A stretch of 49,426 bases of DNA from Pseudoflavonifractor sp. An44 (GCF_002161675.1 NZ_NFIH01000020.1:1-49426); one strand, 5' to 3'. Positions 17,462 through 25,692 are shown, counted from the stretch's first letter. The notes: a model not told the origin generated them from the letters alone. Numbers and translations are program-made.

Positions 17462-17502
17462 GAGAAAAGAAAAAGTCCTGAACGCAGATGCGTTCAGGAC
17501 TT

Positions 17503-17503
<1 letters not shown>
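17462..17503 (-). terminator. Terminator of minus-strand tRNA-Ala
   Basis: AAAGTCCTGAACGC / GCGTTCAGGACTTT followed on the minus strand by TTTTTCTTTTC. It begins directly after the tRNA CCA end. Confidence 0.9.
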
Positions 17504-17578
<75 letters not shown>

Positions 17579-17625
17579 GAGTTGTTATTTCGTTTTTGCG
17601 GCGGTCTCTCGCGCCGACAAAAATG

Positions 17626-17654
17626 AGTATATCAGAGAGGGGGTGGTTTGTCAA
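17626..17654 (-). promoter_or_regulatory. Promoter of minus-strand tRNA-Ala
   Basis: Minus strand -35 TTGACA (17654-17649), 17-bp spacer, -10 TATACT (17631-17626). Confidence 0.85.
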
Positions 17655-17958
17655 CAAGAAATTTCAAAAAATCTAAAAATTTTTTCTTGGCTCTTTGTGC
17701 CTCTTGTTTTCGGCCTCGTGTGCCCCGGAAACAACGTGGCCAGGGGGGACGCACAGGACAGTCTGGGGGAAGCCTGCACAGCTGGCCACGCACCAGAGAG
17801 TTGCCTGCATGAAGAACTACTTCTTGGGAGCAATGCCATACGCGGACGGATACCCGTATGATGTCTGATTCTGATTATTATTATAGAGGTATATGAACAG
17901 CGATGTTGGGTCTATTTTAGCTTCTGCAAAAAAATCTGAAATTTTCTGAAAAAAGCCC
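17655..17958. other. Intergenic stretch between divergent tRNA promoters
   Basis: About 300 bp separating the two tRNA-Ala promoters. No coding potential with a credible ribosome binding site is seen on either strand, and no strong hairpin or repeat is apparent. Confidence 0.5.
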
Positions 17959-17987
17959 TTGACTTTTCTTACACCCCCTGTTATACT
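17959..17987 (+). promoter_or_regulatory. Promoter of the split tRNA-Ala locus
   Basis: -35 TTGACT (17959-17964), 17-bp spacer, -10 TATACT (17982-17987). It would drive the 22-nt 5' tRNA fragment and then the intact island-borne tRNA-Ala at 18122. Confidence 0.85.
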
Positions 17988-18031
17988 AACACTCGTTCCG
18001 CAGGGGACACGACAAAAAACAAGTACAACCT

Positions 18032-18053
18032 GGGGGTATAGCTCAGCTGGGAG
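18032..18053 (+). pseudogene. 5' fragment of tRNA-Ala (attL side)
   Basis: The first 22 nt of tRNA-Ala (GGGGGTATAGCTCAGCTGGGAG), then an abrupt change to island sequence starting CCCGGTTGAAGCGG. It ends with GGAG at 18050-18053, which is also the first four bases of the 3' fragment at 24398. The fragment plus 24402-24455 gives exactly 76 nt, the full tRNA. Confidence 0.92.
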
Positions 18054-18093
18054 CCCGGTTGAAGCGGTTACACACCCCTCAGAAAAAATGAAT

Positions 18094-18221
<128 letters not shown>

Positions 18222-18225
18222 AGAT

Positions 18226-18253
18226 AACCTGCTTCATACGAAGCAGGTTTTTT
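18226..18253 (+). terminator. Terminator after island tRNA-Ala
   Basis: AACCTGCTT / AAGCAGGTT with a 6-nt loop and TTTTTT tail. Confidence 0.9.
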
Positions 18254-18344
18254 CATGCCTGTTCCTGAACTGCTCCCCGTCAAGAGGACAGTGAAAAAAT
18301 ATAAAGTTTTCCCGGCCAGTAGCCTATGTGCTGCTGGCCGCTTT

Positions 18345-19235
18345 TTATGCAGCGAGATACAGCTCGTGCTTCTCCATCGGCGTCAGCACGCCCAAGTTGC
18401 GCTGTACTCTCCTGGTGTTGTAGTAGTGGATATAGTGTTGAATCATCTGGACAAGTTCTTTCTTACTGGTAAATCGTCTGCCGTAGTAACGCTCCCGCTT
18501 TAAGATGCCCCAGAACCCTTCCATGGGGCCATTGTCAATGCAGTGGGCCACACGGGACATACTTTGTGTCATTCCTGCCTGCACAAGCTTGTGGTGGAAG
18601 GTTCGGTTGGTATACTGAAACCCTCTGTCACTGTGGAACAAGGGGTGAGCACCAGGATTGGCCTTCACAGCCTTGTCAAAGGTCTTGAATACAAGAGGAT
18701 TGTCATTGCGATTCCCCAGCACAAAGGCCACAATGCGCCGGTCATAGAGATCCAGAATAGCGCTGAGATAGACCTTGTGTACTTCAGTTCCCTCATACCA
18801 CTTAAACTCGGTCACATCGGTCAGCCATTTTTCATTCGGCTTTTCTGCATAGAATTGGCGATCCAACAGGTTTTCAGCTAGATACTGAGGATTCTTGGCC
18901 CGTCTGGTACAGCCGTGATTGCTGTACTTCACGGTAGAGCGAATATCTCTGGCCCGGCAAATGCGCAGCACTCTCTTGTCGTTGACGTGGATGCCGTAGT
19001 CGTGGCGCAAGTCATCGTTCAGCCTCCGATAGCCTTTGTCTGGGCTCTCGGAGTAGATTTTCTCGATCTTATCCGCCAGTTTCTCGTTTTCCGTAGCTCT
19101 GCGGCTCAACTTTCCAGAAGCCCATTTATGATAGGCAGAACGAGCGACATGGAGCAGTTTACACGCCACCTCAATGGGGTGCCCCTGATTTTCATGGCAC
19201 TCCTGAATGGCTTTATAAGTACGACGCTGCCTCAC
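18345..19235 (-). CDS. IS3-family transposase OrfB (DDE integrase)
   Basis: Catalytic subunit of the IS3-family transposase, 296 residues. An N-terminal HTH_21 segment (YKAIQECHENQGHPIEVACKLLHVARSAYHKW) is followed by a retroviral-type integrase core. It shows the catalytic Asp in WLTDVTEFKWYEG, the second in LYDRRIVAFVLG / HSDRGFQYTN, and the Glu in NGPMEGFWGILKRE. It begins at GTG 19235, whose GTGA overlaps the orfA stop, so translation is probably coupled; no A6G-type slippery heptamer is seen. It looks intact, so this copy may be active. Confidence 0.92.
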   Translation of the reverse strand: MRQRRTYKAIQECHENQGHPIEVACKLLHVARSAYHKWASGKLSRRATENEKLADKIEKIYSESPDKGYRRLNDDLRHDYGIHVNDKRVLRICRARDIRSTVKYSNHGCTRRAKNPQYLAENLLDRQFYAEKPNEKWLTDVTEFKWYEGTEVHKVYLSAILDLYDRRIVAFVLGNRNDNPLVFKTFDKAVKANPGAHPLFHSDRGFQYTNRTFHHKLVQAGMTQSMSRVAHCIDNGPMEGFWGILKRERYYGRRFTSKKELVQMIQHYIHYYNTRRVQRNLGVLTPMEKHELYLAA

Positions 19236-19927
19236 TTCTTCCAGGCCTCTCTCCTCTCGATCTCGTCCAATTTTTTTAGCAGTGCATTCTCCATTTCCGC
19301 CAGATATAGCTTGTGCTTGAGTTGCTCAATTTCAATTTGGGCTTTTTCCAGTTCGGTGCGAGGAGTTTGGTCTTTCTTCCGGCGGCCCCGCCGATCCTCC
19401 AATCCTGCTTCTCCCATCTGTTCAAACCGAAGAGTCCAACTCCGAACCTGTTGATAGCTAACCTGGTATTTCAAGGCCATTTCTCCGTAATTCTTTCCAC
19501 TGGCAATGCAATCCTTAACAATTTGGATACGCTCTTCCTGCGTGGTTTCCCGTCCTTGCTTCATGTAGCTTCCTCCTCCTGAGTGTTTTACGGAGTTGAA
19601 ATCTCCATGAGCATTATACACCTTTATCCAATCCCTGAGCTGTGCACGATTCCCAATATGATATTTTCTGCAAATATCTGCCAGACTTCCTATGCCAGAC
19701 AGATAATCCTCCACGGCCTGCCTCTTTAACTCCGGTCTGTACACATGGTTTTTGCGCGATAGAAATGCATCTACCCCATCTGCCTCATAGTTGCGTATCC
19801 ATTGATTGACTGTCTCACCTGAAACCTTGCCTCTCCGAGCCGCTTCACTTATGCTGATCTGTCCCTTGAGATAATCTCGTATAATCTTGATCTTTTCTTC
19901 TACACCTAACTTTTGCTTCCTTGGCAT
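19232..19927 (-). CDS. IS3-family OrfA (helix-turn-helix, coiled coil)
   Basis: 231-residue DNA-binding subunit with three helix-turn-helix units: about 9-50 (SISEAARRGKVSGETVNQWI), about 68-110 (SLADICRKYHIGNRAQLRDWI) and about 128-170 (YGEMALKYQVSYQQVRSWTL). A C-terminal leucine-rich coiled coil (EKAQIEIEQLKHKLYLAEME) mediates pairing with OrfB. It is longer than most OrfA proteins (about 100 residues), as in IS150-like relatives with duplicated HTHs. It starts at ATG 19927, immediately inside the palindromic IS end. Confidence 0.9.
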   Translation of the reverse strand: MPRKQKLGVEEKIKIIRDYLKGQISISEAARRGKVSGETVNQWIRNYEADGVDAFLSRKNHVYRPELKRQAVEDYLSGIGSLADICRKYHIGNRAQLRDWIKVYNAHGDFNSVKHSGGGSYMKQGRETTQEERIQIVKDCIASGKNYGEMALKYQVSYQQVRSWTLRFEQMGEAGLEDRRGRRKKDQTPRTELEKAQIEIEQLKHKLYLAEMENALLKKLDEIERREAWKK

Positions 19928-19932
19928 GACAA

Positions 19933-19986
19933 TGCTCCCTCCATGATTGACAGTGTTTTATTTCACTGTCTCTCATAGAGGGAGCA
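19933..19986. repeat. Near-palindromic IS terminus
   Basis: The orfA-proximal IS end carries its 23-bp terminal repeat twice, head to head: TGCTCCCTCCATGATTGACA...GTG and, inverted, CAC...TGTCTCTCATAGAGGGAGCA. The arms agree at 20 of 23 positions around an 8-bp centre TTTTATTT. The other IS end has a single repeat. The fold could block incoming read-through or present a second transposase site. Confidence 0.8.
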
Positions 19987-20016
19987 TATCACCCTTTTGG
20001 GAGCGGGCTTTTTGTT

Positions 20017-20598
20017 TTATGCGGCAATCGTCACAATGTCCAGCCCTTCACAGAACTGTGTAAAGTCAATGTTGAAATCAATGTGCAGCTTGTAGTCACG
20101 GTATACCTCTACCCGCTTTATCAAACAGCTCACGATCATTTTCTTTGCCTCTATGCTGGCTGTATCGTACATTTCTGCCCATGAGATGATGTCGTTATAC
20201 TGCGTGTTCAGCGAAGCCATCACCGCTTGTCCTTCGTCATAGGCCGCTTGCGCTGCCTCCAAATTCTCTTGGAGCTCTCTGCATTTCGCTTCGGCCTCGG
20301 CAATTAGAGAGTTTAACAGCTCTTTAGAGAAGCTACTCTCTCCACGGATGGTCTTGATGACTTCGCCTTTCAGCGTTTCGAGGTCTGCGGCAGCTTTGAC
20401 ATACTCGGATCGAACACTGTGGAGCAGGCTTTTCCGCTGCTCCATCTTCTCACGGTAACGGGCGCTGACAATCTCGCTTTTGGGAATTGCTTTCATGCGC
20501 TCAAAGATTTGGCGCACCAGCTTATCAATGATACCGTCAAGGATCTGCCATAAGCACTTACCTCCTGTTTTTGGGCGTAAAAAAAAGGGCTCAACTTT
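20017..20598 (-). pseudogene. C-terminal remnant of a large serine recombinase
   Basis: The frame is open from about 20598 to the stop at 20017. Similarity begins near WQILDGIIDKLVRQIFERM and includes a long coiled coil (about residues 20-110 of the fragment). It ends in the typical clostridial recombinase tail VYRDYKLHIDFNIDFTQFCEGL. The N-terminal resolvase domain with the catalytic Ser and the zinc-ribbon are absent. Upstream the frame runs into a stop and a terminator hairpin. This may be what is left of the enzyme that inserted the island. Confidence 0.8.
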
Positions 20599-20610
20599 TC
20601 AGTCAAGCCC
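20579..20610 (-). terminator. Orphan terminator at the recombinase break point
   Basis: On the minus strand GGGCTTGACT / AGTTGAGCCC with a 4-nt loop and T8 tail. No minus-strand gene precedes it now, which suggests its gene was deleted. Confidence 0.75.
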
Positions 20611-20653
20611 CCGTGGGTAGTTCCTCCTTTCTCCATTGAATTTACTAAGATAT

Positions 20654-20686
20654 AAAAAATGCCGCCCATAGCCTCGGTTGGGCGGT
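20654..20686 (-). terminator. Second orphan minus-strand terminator
   Basis: ACCGCCCA / TGGGCGGC with a TTTTTTATA tail on the minus strand. Again there is no gene upstream of it. It shields the recombinase remnant from the hamAB side. Confidence 0.65.
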
Positions 20687-20719
20687 ACTTTGTATAAGTG
20701 TTTGAACGCTAACATTTGT

Positions 20720-20747
20720 TTGAAATATCGACTTCACATGATATAAT
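20720..20747 (+). promoter_or_regulatory. Promoter of the xre-hamA-hamB unit
   Basis: -35 TTGAAA (20720-20725), 16-bp spacer, -10 TATAAT (20742-20747), 46 bp before the Xre start. Confidence 0.75.
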
Positions 20748-20793
20748 AAAAATAATGAAATGCTAGATTAGATAATAATGAGGTCAAGAGATT

Positions 20794-20994
20794 ATGGCTG
20801 TAAGCTACAAAAAATTATGGAAGTTGCTTATTGATCGAGATTTGAAGAAAAAAGATCTCGAAGAAATGGCCCAAGTAAGTCACTATACGATGAACAAATT
20901 AACGCATGGAGATAATGTCACCACCGATGTGCTGGGGCGCATTTGTAAAGCATTAGGGTGCTCTCTGGATGACATTATGGAATTTGTAGATTAG
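20794..20994 (+). CDS. Small Cro/CI (Xre) family regulator
   Basis: 66-residue stand-alone helix-turn-helix protein. The fold runs from about residue 4 to 62: LWKLLIDRDLKKKDLEEMAQVSHYTMNKLTHG forms the HTH, and DVLGRICKALGCSLDDIMEFV the closing helices. It resembles the YozG-like Xre proteins often placed in front of clostridial mobile-element cargo. AT-rich like hamAB. It lies 82 bp before hamA with no terminator between, so it may auto-regulate and control the defence genes. GAGGTC lies upstream of the start at longer than usual spacing. Confidence 0.85.
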   Translation: MAVSYKKLWKLLIDRDLKKKDLEEMAQVSHYTMNKLTHGDNVTTDVLGRICKALGCSLDDIMEFVD

Positions 20995-21076
20995 CAAATA
21001 GGATGATTTAGTTAGCAATACAGAAAAGCATTGTGTTCTGCAACTGATTGGATAAGGAGCAGAAAGGAGGACGGTC

Positions 21077-21859
21077 ATGATTCCACTTGCTTTTACAGAG
21101 CATACCATCTCTTCAAAGATGGTTCTTACAATTATTGATATCGATGATATTACTGAACCAATCAAGGAAGTTCTTGATAAAAACTTTGTCTTGATCTGTG
21201 AAGGCAATTCAGGATCAGATTTGGCTACCGTTAAGACCCATGTGAAGAATTTATTTTCTACCAAACAACAAGATTGGATTATGGGAGCCACGGCCGAATT
21301 TTTTGTTCATCTGTATATTCGACTAACTGGTTATAAACAAGAATGCTTATTTTTAAATTTGGAAGAGAACTCAATAAAAAAGGGGTTTGACGGATATTAT
21401 TCCAAAAATAACATCGAATGGCTAATGGAAAGCAAGGCTGGATCGATAGAATCAAAAGACATATCATATTCGGGAAAAGTTACATTGGCTATGAGTGATC
21501 TTTCCGCAAAGATTTCAGGCCGCGACAAAAGCGGAAAAAGAGGACTTCCCAATAATCCCTGGAGAGAGGCTTATGCGCATGCAAGCCAGTATGACGTTGG
21601 TACTGCAAAGGAAATTCGTAAAAACATTAAAAAGCTTTCTGACGACTTTACCAATGGGAAGTTTCGTTCGATTGAAGAATTTAACACTATGCCCTGTGGA
21701 ACGATTTTTTTGTCGGGAGTTTGGAAACAACCCAATCATGACAGTATATTGAAAGATATTGAAAGCATAGCGGATAAGTTAAAGGGCGAGAAAGTTCATG
21801 TGATCTGCGTAACGCATCGTTCAACAGACATCTTCATGCGCTATATTGGCTTGAGGTAG
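21077..21859 (+). CDS. hamA: HamA-like nuclease effector of Hachiman (DUF1837)
   Basis: 260-residue protein of the HamA C-terminal/DUF1837 family, the proposed DNA-degrading effector of Hachiman anti-phage defence. A PD-(D/E)xK-type active site is visible: Glu74 in GATAEFFVHLY, Asp105 in KGFDGYY, and Glu118-x-Lys120 in WLMESKAG. The start at 21077 follows AAAGGAGG. hamB begins 6 bp after the stop, so they form one operon; in characterised systems HamA is held in check by the HamB helicase. Base composition is far more AT-rich than the surrounding chromosome, indicating transfer. Assignment rests on the motif set and the hamB neighbour; an HMM search for the HamA family would confirm. Confidence 0.85.
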   Translation: MIPLAFTEHTISSKMVLTIIDIDDITEPIKEVLDKNFVLICEGNSGSDLATVKTHVKNLFSTKQQDWIMGATAEFFVHLYIRLTGYKQECLFLNLEENSIKKGFDGYYSKNNIEWLMESKAGSIESKDISYSGKVTLAMSDLSAKISGRDKSGKRGLPNNPWREAYAHASQYDVGTAKEIRKNIKKLSDDFTNGKFRSIEEFNTMPCGTIFLSGVWKQPNHDSILKDIESIADKLKGEKVHVICVTHRSTDIFMRYIGLR

Positions 21860-21865
21860 AGTAAT

Positions 21866-24286
21866 ATGGATGATAACAAACTAATTCAAGATCTAAAAGC
21901 ACTTCCGTTTTATCACTCGGCAATGGAGAAGTTAACCGTTAGCCCAGATCGGCTCGATGAAAACGAGAAGTCCTTTCTATTGACCGTAGCCATAATCCTT
22001 TTGAGAAAATATGAAAGAGATCGTCGGCTTACATCATTTGTTGAACTTGGTTATTCCATCATCTTAAAATATTCTTTATTTTTTGGCGATTATGCCCCTC
22101 TATATGATTTTAGTGTCAACATTGGATACTATCCAATAGCCCAAGCTATTACTGAATTTAAGCAGCTACAATTCTCTGATATCGCAGCATCAGTTATTCC
22201 CACTCTAATTAATGAAGGGTTCAAACATGACAATCTTATAGAAACATTTAGCCAAAAGCATACTCGAGATGAGATTCTTAACAGCAAAAGTAAAGATATA
22301 TGCTATGTTGCCCCCACTTCTTTTGGTAAAAGCAGTATAATACTGGACCATATTGCTACGAAATGGTCCGTTTATAAACGTTTTGCCATTATTGTACCTA
22401 CAAAATCTTTGCTCATGCAGACATATAGAGCTGTTCGGGATAGAAATTTTGATGCGAAAATAATCATACATGATGAAATGTACAACCATGAGGAGCGCTT
22501 TATTGCTGTATTAACACAGGAACGAGCTTTGAGGCTTCTTGATAAACATGACATATTTTTCGATTGCCTGTATATTGACGAAGCGCACCGCCTCTTGGAA
22601 CGAGATTCTCGTTCAATATTACTTTCCAGACTTATAAAACTTAATCGAAAAAGATGGCCAAATTCGGAAATAGTTTATCTATCACCTCTGATAACGAATG
22701 TAGATAATTTGAAAATGGACACCTCTCAAGAGATTTTTGAACAACGCATTGCATTTAATATTAAAGAACCAGAATATTTCGAATATTGTACAAGTGGTGT
22801 TGTTCAGAAATACAATCGCTTTATTGACGAGTTTTTTCCTGTTGATATTTATATTAATATGTTTGCATACATTACTCTTAATGCCACAAAAAAGACATTT
22901 TGCTATTTGTATGCCCCCAGAAAAATCGAACAATTCGCAGATGAACTCGCACAAATAAAAGATCAGATTGAAATAAGTGACACGTTAAATACCGTGATTA
23001 CAAATCTTAAAGAATATGTACACTCCGATTTCTACGCAATCGAATATCTGAAAAAAGGCATAATCTATTTACATGGGAAAATGCCGGACAATGTAAAAGA
23101 ATATTTGGAATATCAGTATTCACAAATTCCGGAACTTCAATATATTATTGCGAACAAAGTCATTTTGGAGGGGGTAAATCTTCCAATTAATTCACTTTTT
23201 ATTCTTAGCGGAAGGAACTTGCATGAAAAAGATCTTATTAATTTGATTGGCCGTGTAAACAGGTTAGATCAGGTTTTTTCATCTCCCCCAAAACTGGAAA
23301 TGCTTATACCGCAAATACATTTTGTTAATAGCGATAAGTATAACCGAAAGCATGGAAATTTAGGAAACAAAATGCGCTTATTAAAGAGCTCAGTATTTGC
23401 GGATAAGGTAAAGAACCCTATTCTCACAAATTTTGATTTTGATGAAGCTGCGGAAAAAGGTGGCATTGAAAAATGCAAGGAGATTATCGAGAGCGAAAAC
23501 ACCTTTTTCTCAATAGCTGATGACCCTGTGCAAGAGTTAAAGCGTAAAATGATTTCTCTTGGAATGAATTCTATTTTTTCTCTTTCGGATGAACTATGCC
23601 AGATGATTTTAAATAGAATCGACCGAGCTAAAAAGTATCCACGATTACATGAAATTCACTTTTTAGATCGACTCCGTTCTATTTTTATTATTGATTTTTC
23701 TGCAAGTATTGTTGATGAAGAATTTGCTCGATTAATAAACGATAAGGCCATTGCTTACTATAAAATGTTTTTTGATAGCAGAAAACAATCGCTTAATGAG
23801 AATATAGCTCGAGAAATTCGATACTTTAAGCAAAGAATTGCAAACGGTGACAGTTTAATGTATATCGGAGAAAGCTATGGTGAATTACCGTATCAAGCAA
23901 CTGGCCGTAGTGCTTACCGAAATGTTTATATTGATTTATCCAAGAAGTCAGATCGTCAATTAGCTAACATTGCTATTGTTAAACAAAAAATGGAAGAAGA
24001 TTTCGTGAGCTTTAAACTTCGAATGTTTTTTCAGCTAATGTTTGACTATTCCATCCTTGACGAAGAAGAGTATCATCGAATCTTGTATGGCACAACAGAT
24101 AAGAAGAAAATTTTTCTTGTAAAAACCGGACTGACAATCAATCTAATAAATCGGTTAGAAAGGGATGACCAATTAAAGAATATCACCTTTAACAAATATG
24201 GAAATTTAATTACAAATGAACTGTTTGCAGATTATCTACGGCATGCTGATGATTTTTATCGCTTTGAATTAAGTCGTTTCCTCTAA
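21866..24286 (+). CDS. hamB: HamB-like superfamily 2 helicase of Hachiman
   Basis: 806-residue DExH helicase partner of HamA. Walker A is APTSFGKS at residues 149-156, motif II DEAH at 238-241 (YIDEAHRLLE), motif III is near YLSPL, motif V is ANKVILEGVNLPINSLFI, and motif VI is NLIGRVNRLDQ with the arginine finger. The C-terminal third is helical and family-specific. In known Hachiman systems HamB senses aberrant or exposed DNA and releases HamA nuclease, killing or arresting the infected cell. The intact motifs suggest a functional system. The gene is strongly AT-rich and is followed, after 110 bp, by the island right end. Confidence 0.87.
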   Translation: MDDNKLIQDLKALPFYHSAMEKLTVSPDRLDENEKSFLLTVAIILLRKYERDRRLTSFVELGYSIILKYSLFFGDYAPLYDFSVNIGYYPIAQAITEFKQLQFSDIAASVIPTLINEGFKHDNLIETFSQKHTRDEILNSKSKDICYVAPTSFGKSSIILDHIATKWSVYKRFAIIVPTKSLLMQTYRAVRDRNFDAKIIIHDEMYNHEERFIAVLTQERALRLLDKHDIFFDCLYIDEAHRLLERDSRSILLSRLIKLNRKRWPNSEIVYLSPLITNVDNLKMDTSQEIFEQRIAFNIKEPEYFEYCTSGVVQKYNRFIDEFFPVDIYINMFAYITLNATKKTFCYLYAPRKIEQFADELAQIKDQIEISDTLNTVITNLKEYVHSDFYAIEYLKKGIIYLHGKMPDNVKEYLEYQYSQIPELQYIIANKVILEGVNLPINSLFILSGRNLHEKDLINLIGRVNRLDQVFSSPPKLEMLIPQIHFVNSDKYNRKHGNLGNKMRLLKSSVFADKVKNPILTNFDFDEAAEKGGIEKCKEIIESENTFFSIADDPVQELKRKMISLGMNSIFSLSDELCQMILNRIDRAKKYPRLHEIHFLDRLRSIFIIDFSASIVDEEFARLINDKAIAYYKMFFDSRKQSLNENIAREIRYFKQRIANGDSLMYIGESYGELPYQATGRSAYRNVYIDLSKKSDRQLANIAIVKQKMEEDFVSFKLRMFFQLMFDYSILDEEEYHRILYGTTDKKKIFLVKTGLTINLINRLERDDQLKNITFNKYGNLITNELFADYLRHADDFYRFELSRFL

Positions 24287-24397
24287 TGTGTAGTGAAAGA
24301 CTTGTCTATAACAGCGTTTTGCCGTTCTTTCTGTTGTTTGCGTATTGAAGCGCACCTTCTAGGCCCTGGTTACGGGGGTATGTAACCGATGGGCTCA

Positions 24398-24455
<58 letters not shown>

Positions 24456-24490
24456 AAAAGACCTGAAACCAAACGGTTTTAGGTCTTTTA
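24456..24490 (+). terminator. Native terminator of the split tRNA-Ala
   Basis: AAAAGACCTGAAACC / GGTTTTAGGTCTTTT with a 4-nt loop, then TACTTTTTC. It lies directly after the CCA of the 3' tRNA fragment. Confidence 0.88.
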
Positions 24491-24505
24491 CTTTTTCTCT
24501 GTGTG

Positions 24506-24534
24506 TTGCATCTGGATAGGCTCCATGCTATCAT
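24506..24534 (+). promoter_or_regulatory. Promoter of the small membrane protein genes
   Basis: -35 TTGCAT (24506-24511), 17-bp spacer, -10 TATCAT (24529-24534). Confidence 0.6.
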
Positions 24535-24575
24535 GATAATAACAAGAGGAACGGAAAAAGCACGAGGTGATAAAG

Positions 24576-24752
24576 ATGAAGCATTTGAAACGATTCCTGT
24601 TGCTGCTAATTGCGTTGGTTGTGGGCGCTGGACTGGGCCACATCCTGTTGTCGGAATTTGAACCGCTGCGGCTGATTGCTTTTCTTGTGCTGTGTTTGGC
24701 TTTGGGCGAACTATTCTATCAGATTGATCAAAGAATGCAAGAGCAATCGTGA
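24576..24752 (+). CDS. Small membrane protein, unknown function
   Basis: 58 residues. A basic N-terminus (MKHLKR) and two hydrophobic helices (FLLLLIALVVGAGLGHILL and LRLIAFLVLCLALGELFY) separated by a short acidic turn, with a polar tail ending MQEQS. The ATG at 24576 is preferred over an in-frame GTG nine bases earlier because AGGTG then sits at proper spacing. It is the first chromosomal gene after the island and lies 111 bp before the zinc-ribbon membrane protein. I do not recognise a family. Confidence 0.65.
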   Translation: MKHLKRFLLLLIALVVGAGLGHILLSEFEPLRLIAFLVLCLALGELFYQIDQRMQEQS

Positions 24753-24863
24753 GCGTGGGGAGCCGTTGCATCTGACAAACTCTTTACCGTACCTGGGTGG
24801 CTCTGTTTACCTGTGCGTGCTATGGTTTCCTTATCCGATGCCATGGAGAGAGGAAGCCGGAAG

Positions 24864-25124
24864 ATGAAAAAGCTACAAATGTGGGATTTGACCTCTGCAC
24901 TGGTGTTTTTGATGGGGGCCGTACTGTTTGGCGTGCCCTGTTTTCGGTATGAGGTGGTGACACCGCTATCTGGGCTTGGTGCTTTGGTTGCGGTAGTTGG
25001 GGTGATTATGGGGCTGGTGAAGGTGCGTTGCCCGTGTTGCGGGGCTTTTCTTGGTGCTCTGGTGTCTCCTAAACGTCCCTTTTGCCCAAGGTGTGGGCGC
25101 AATTTAGAAAAAGTGCTGAGATAA
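24864..25124 (+). CDS. Membrane protein with C-terminal zinc ribbon
   Basis: 86 residues starting at ATG 24864. Two hydrophobic helices (about 8-28 LTSALVFLMGAVLFGVPCF and about 34-55 LSGLGALVAVVGVIMGLV) precede a cytoplasmic zinc-ribbon-like tail with two CxxC pairs (CPCCG and CPRCG, 20 residues apart). This plan recurs in small clostridial membrane proteins of unknown role. The ribosome binding site is modest (GGAAG). A bidirectional terminator follows. Confidence 0.7.
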   Translation: MKKLQMWDLTSALVFLMGAVLFGVPCFRYEVVTPLSGLGALVAVVGVIMGLVKVRCPCCGAFLGALVSPKRPFCPRCGRNLEKVLR

Positions 25125-25126
25125 GA

Positions 25127-25161
25127 AAAGCTCTGGAACCCTCAATGGGTCCAGAGCTTTT
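25127..25161. terminator. Bidirectional terminator before tspO
   Basis: AAAAGCTCTGGA(ACC) / (GGT)CCAGAGCTTTT, followed by TTTTTT on plus and TTTTCTT on minus. It separates the convergent zinc-ribbon and tspO genes; tspO ends 2 bp away. Confidence 0.9.
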
Positions 25162-25162
25162 T

Positions 25163-25636
25163 TCATCGGTTGAGCCAGAAAATCCCCAAGTTGAGATACC
25201 CGGCAAAGGCAACCCACGCCAGATAGGGCAGCATCAGCCAGAACGTGCGGCGGTCCAGGGCGGAAAATTGCAGGGTGGTGAGGAGAATGAGGCACCACAG
25301 CAGCACCAGCCAGAAAAAGGACACCAGATACAGCCCCAGGTTGAAAAAGAGGATGGACCACAGAAAGTTAAACCCCAACTGAATGCCGTAGAACGTCAGG
25401 GCCCGCTTGACCAGCTTTTCTGGGTCCTGGGACCGGACCACTAAATAAGAGGCAATCCCCATCAGCACAAAGAGCACCGTCCACACCACGGGAAACAGCC
25501 AACCCGGTGGGGAGAGAGGCGGCTGGTTGAGGGCCTGAAAGTCCTCCATGGCGCCCCGGGTCACCCAGCCGGACAGGCCGCCCACCGCCAGGGGGATGCC
25601 AATGCACAACACCAATTGACGTAGTTTGTGACTCAT
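25163..25636 (-). CDS. tspO: TspO/MBR family tryptophan-rich sensory protein
   Basis: 157-residue five-helix membrane protein of the translocator/benzodiazepine receptor family. Diagnostic stretches are LNQPPLSPPGWLFPVVWTVLFVLMGIASYLV (helix 1-2 region with the PPGWLFPVVWT signature) and LGFNFLWSILFFNLG (the W-rich helix 3). Bacterial TspO binds porphyrins and related tetrapyrroles. The start at ATG 25636 is placed by GGAGGTG. It is probably the last gene of a minus-strand group; the DUF454 gene upstream has its own terminator-like hairpin at 25693-25729. Confidence 0.9.
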   Translation of the reverse strand: MSHKLRQLVLCIGIPLAVGGLSGWVTRGAMEDFQALNQPPLSPPGWLFPVVWTVLFVLMGIASYLVVRSQDPEKLVKRALTFYGIQLGFNFLWSILFFNLGLYLVSFFWLVLLWCLILLTTLQFSALDRRTFWLMLPYLAWVAFAGYLNLGIFWLNR

Positions 25637-25692
25637 TCCCAGCACCTCCGTTGCGGCTATTGTATGCTGCGTCGGGGAAAATTATGCGAACA

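Larger units (their letters stand above)
18271..19986 (-). mobile_element. Complete IS3-family insertion sequence
   Basis: A 1716-bp element with TG...CA ends. Terminal repeats read inward are TGCTCCCCGTCAAGAGGACA and TGCTCCCTCTATGAGAGACA, both continuing GTGAAA. It carries overlapping orfA and orfB on the minus strand. No clear target duplication is seen in the flanks (CTGAAC left, TATCAC right). A second, inverted copy ends at position 206. Confidence 0.88.

Noticed and set aside
17655-17958. A small gene or RNA between the two tRNA promoters
   Set aside because: Short open frames lack a ribosome binding site and no stable conserved structure could be recognised.
18032-18053. A separate, third functional tRNA-Ala at this place
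   Set aside because: Only the first 22 nt match; no anticodon or T-arm follows before island sequence.
19200-19240. Programmed -1 frameshift joining OrfA and OrfB
   Set aside because: No A6G-like slippery heptamer at the overlap; a GTGA start-stop overlap explains coupling more simply.
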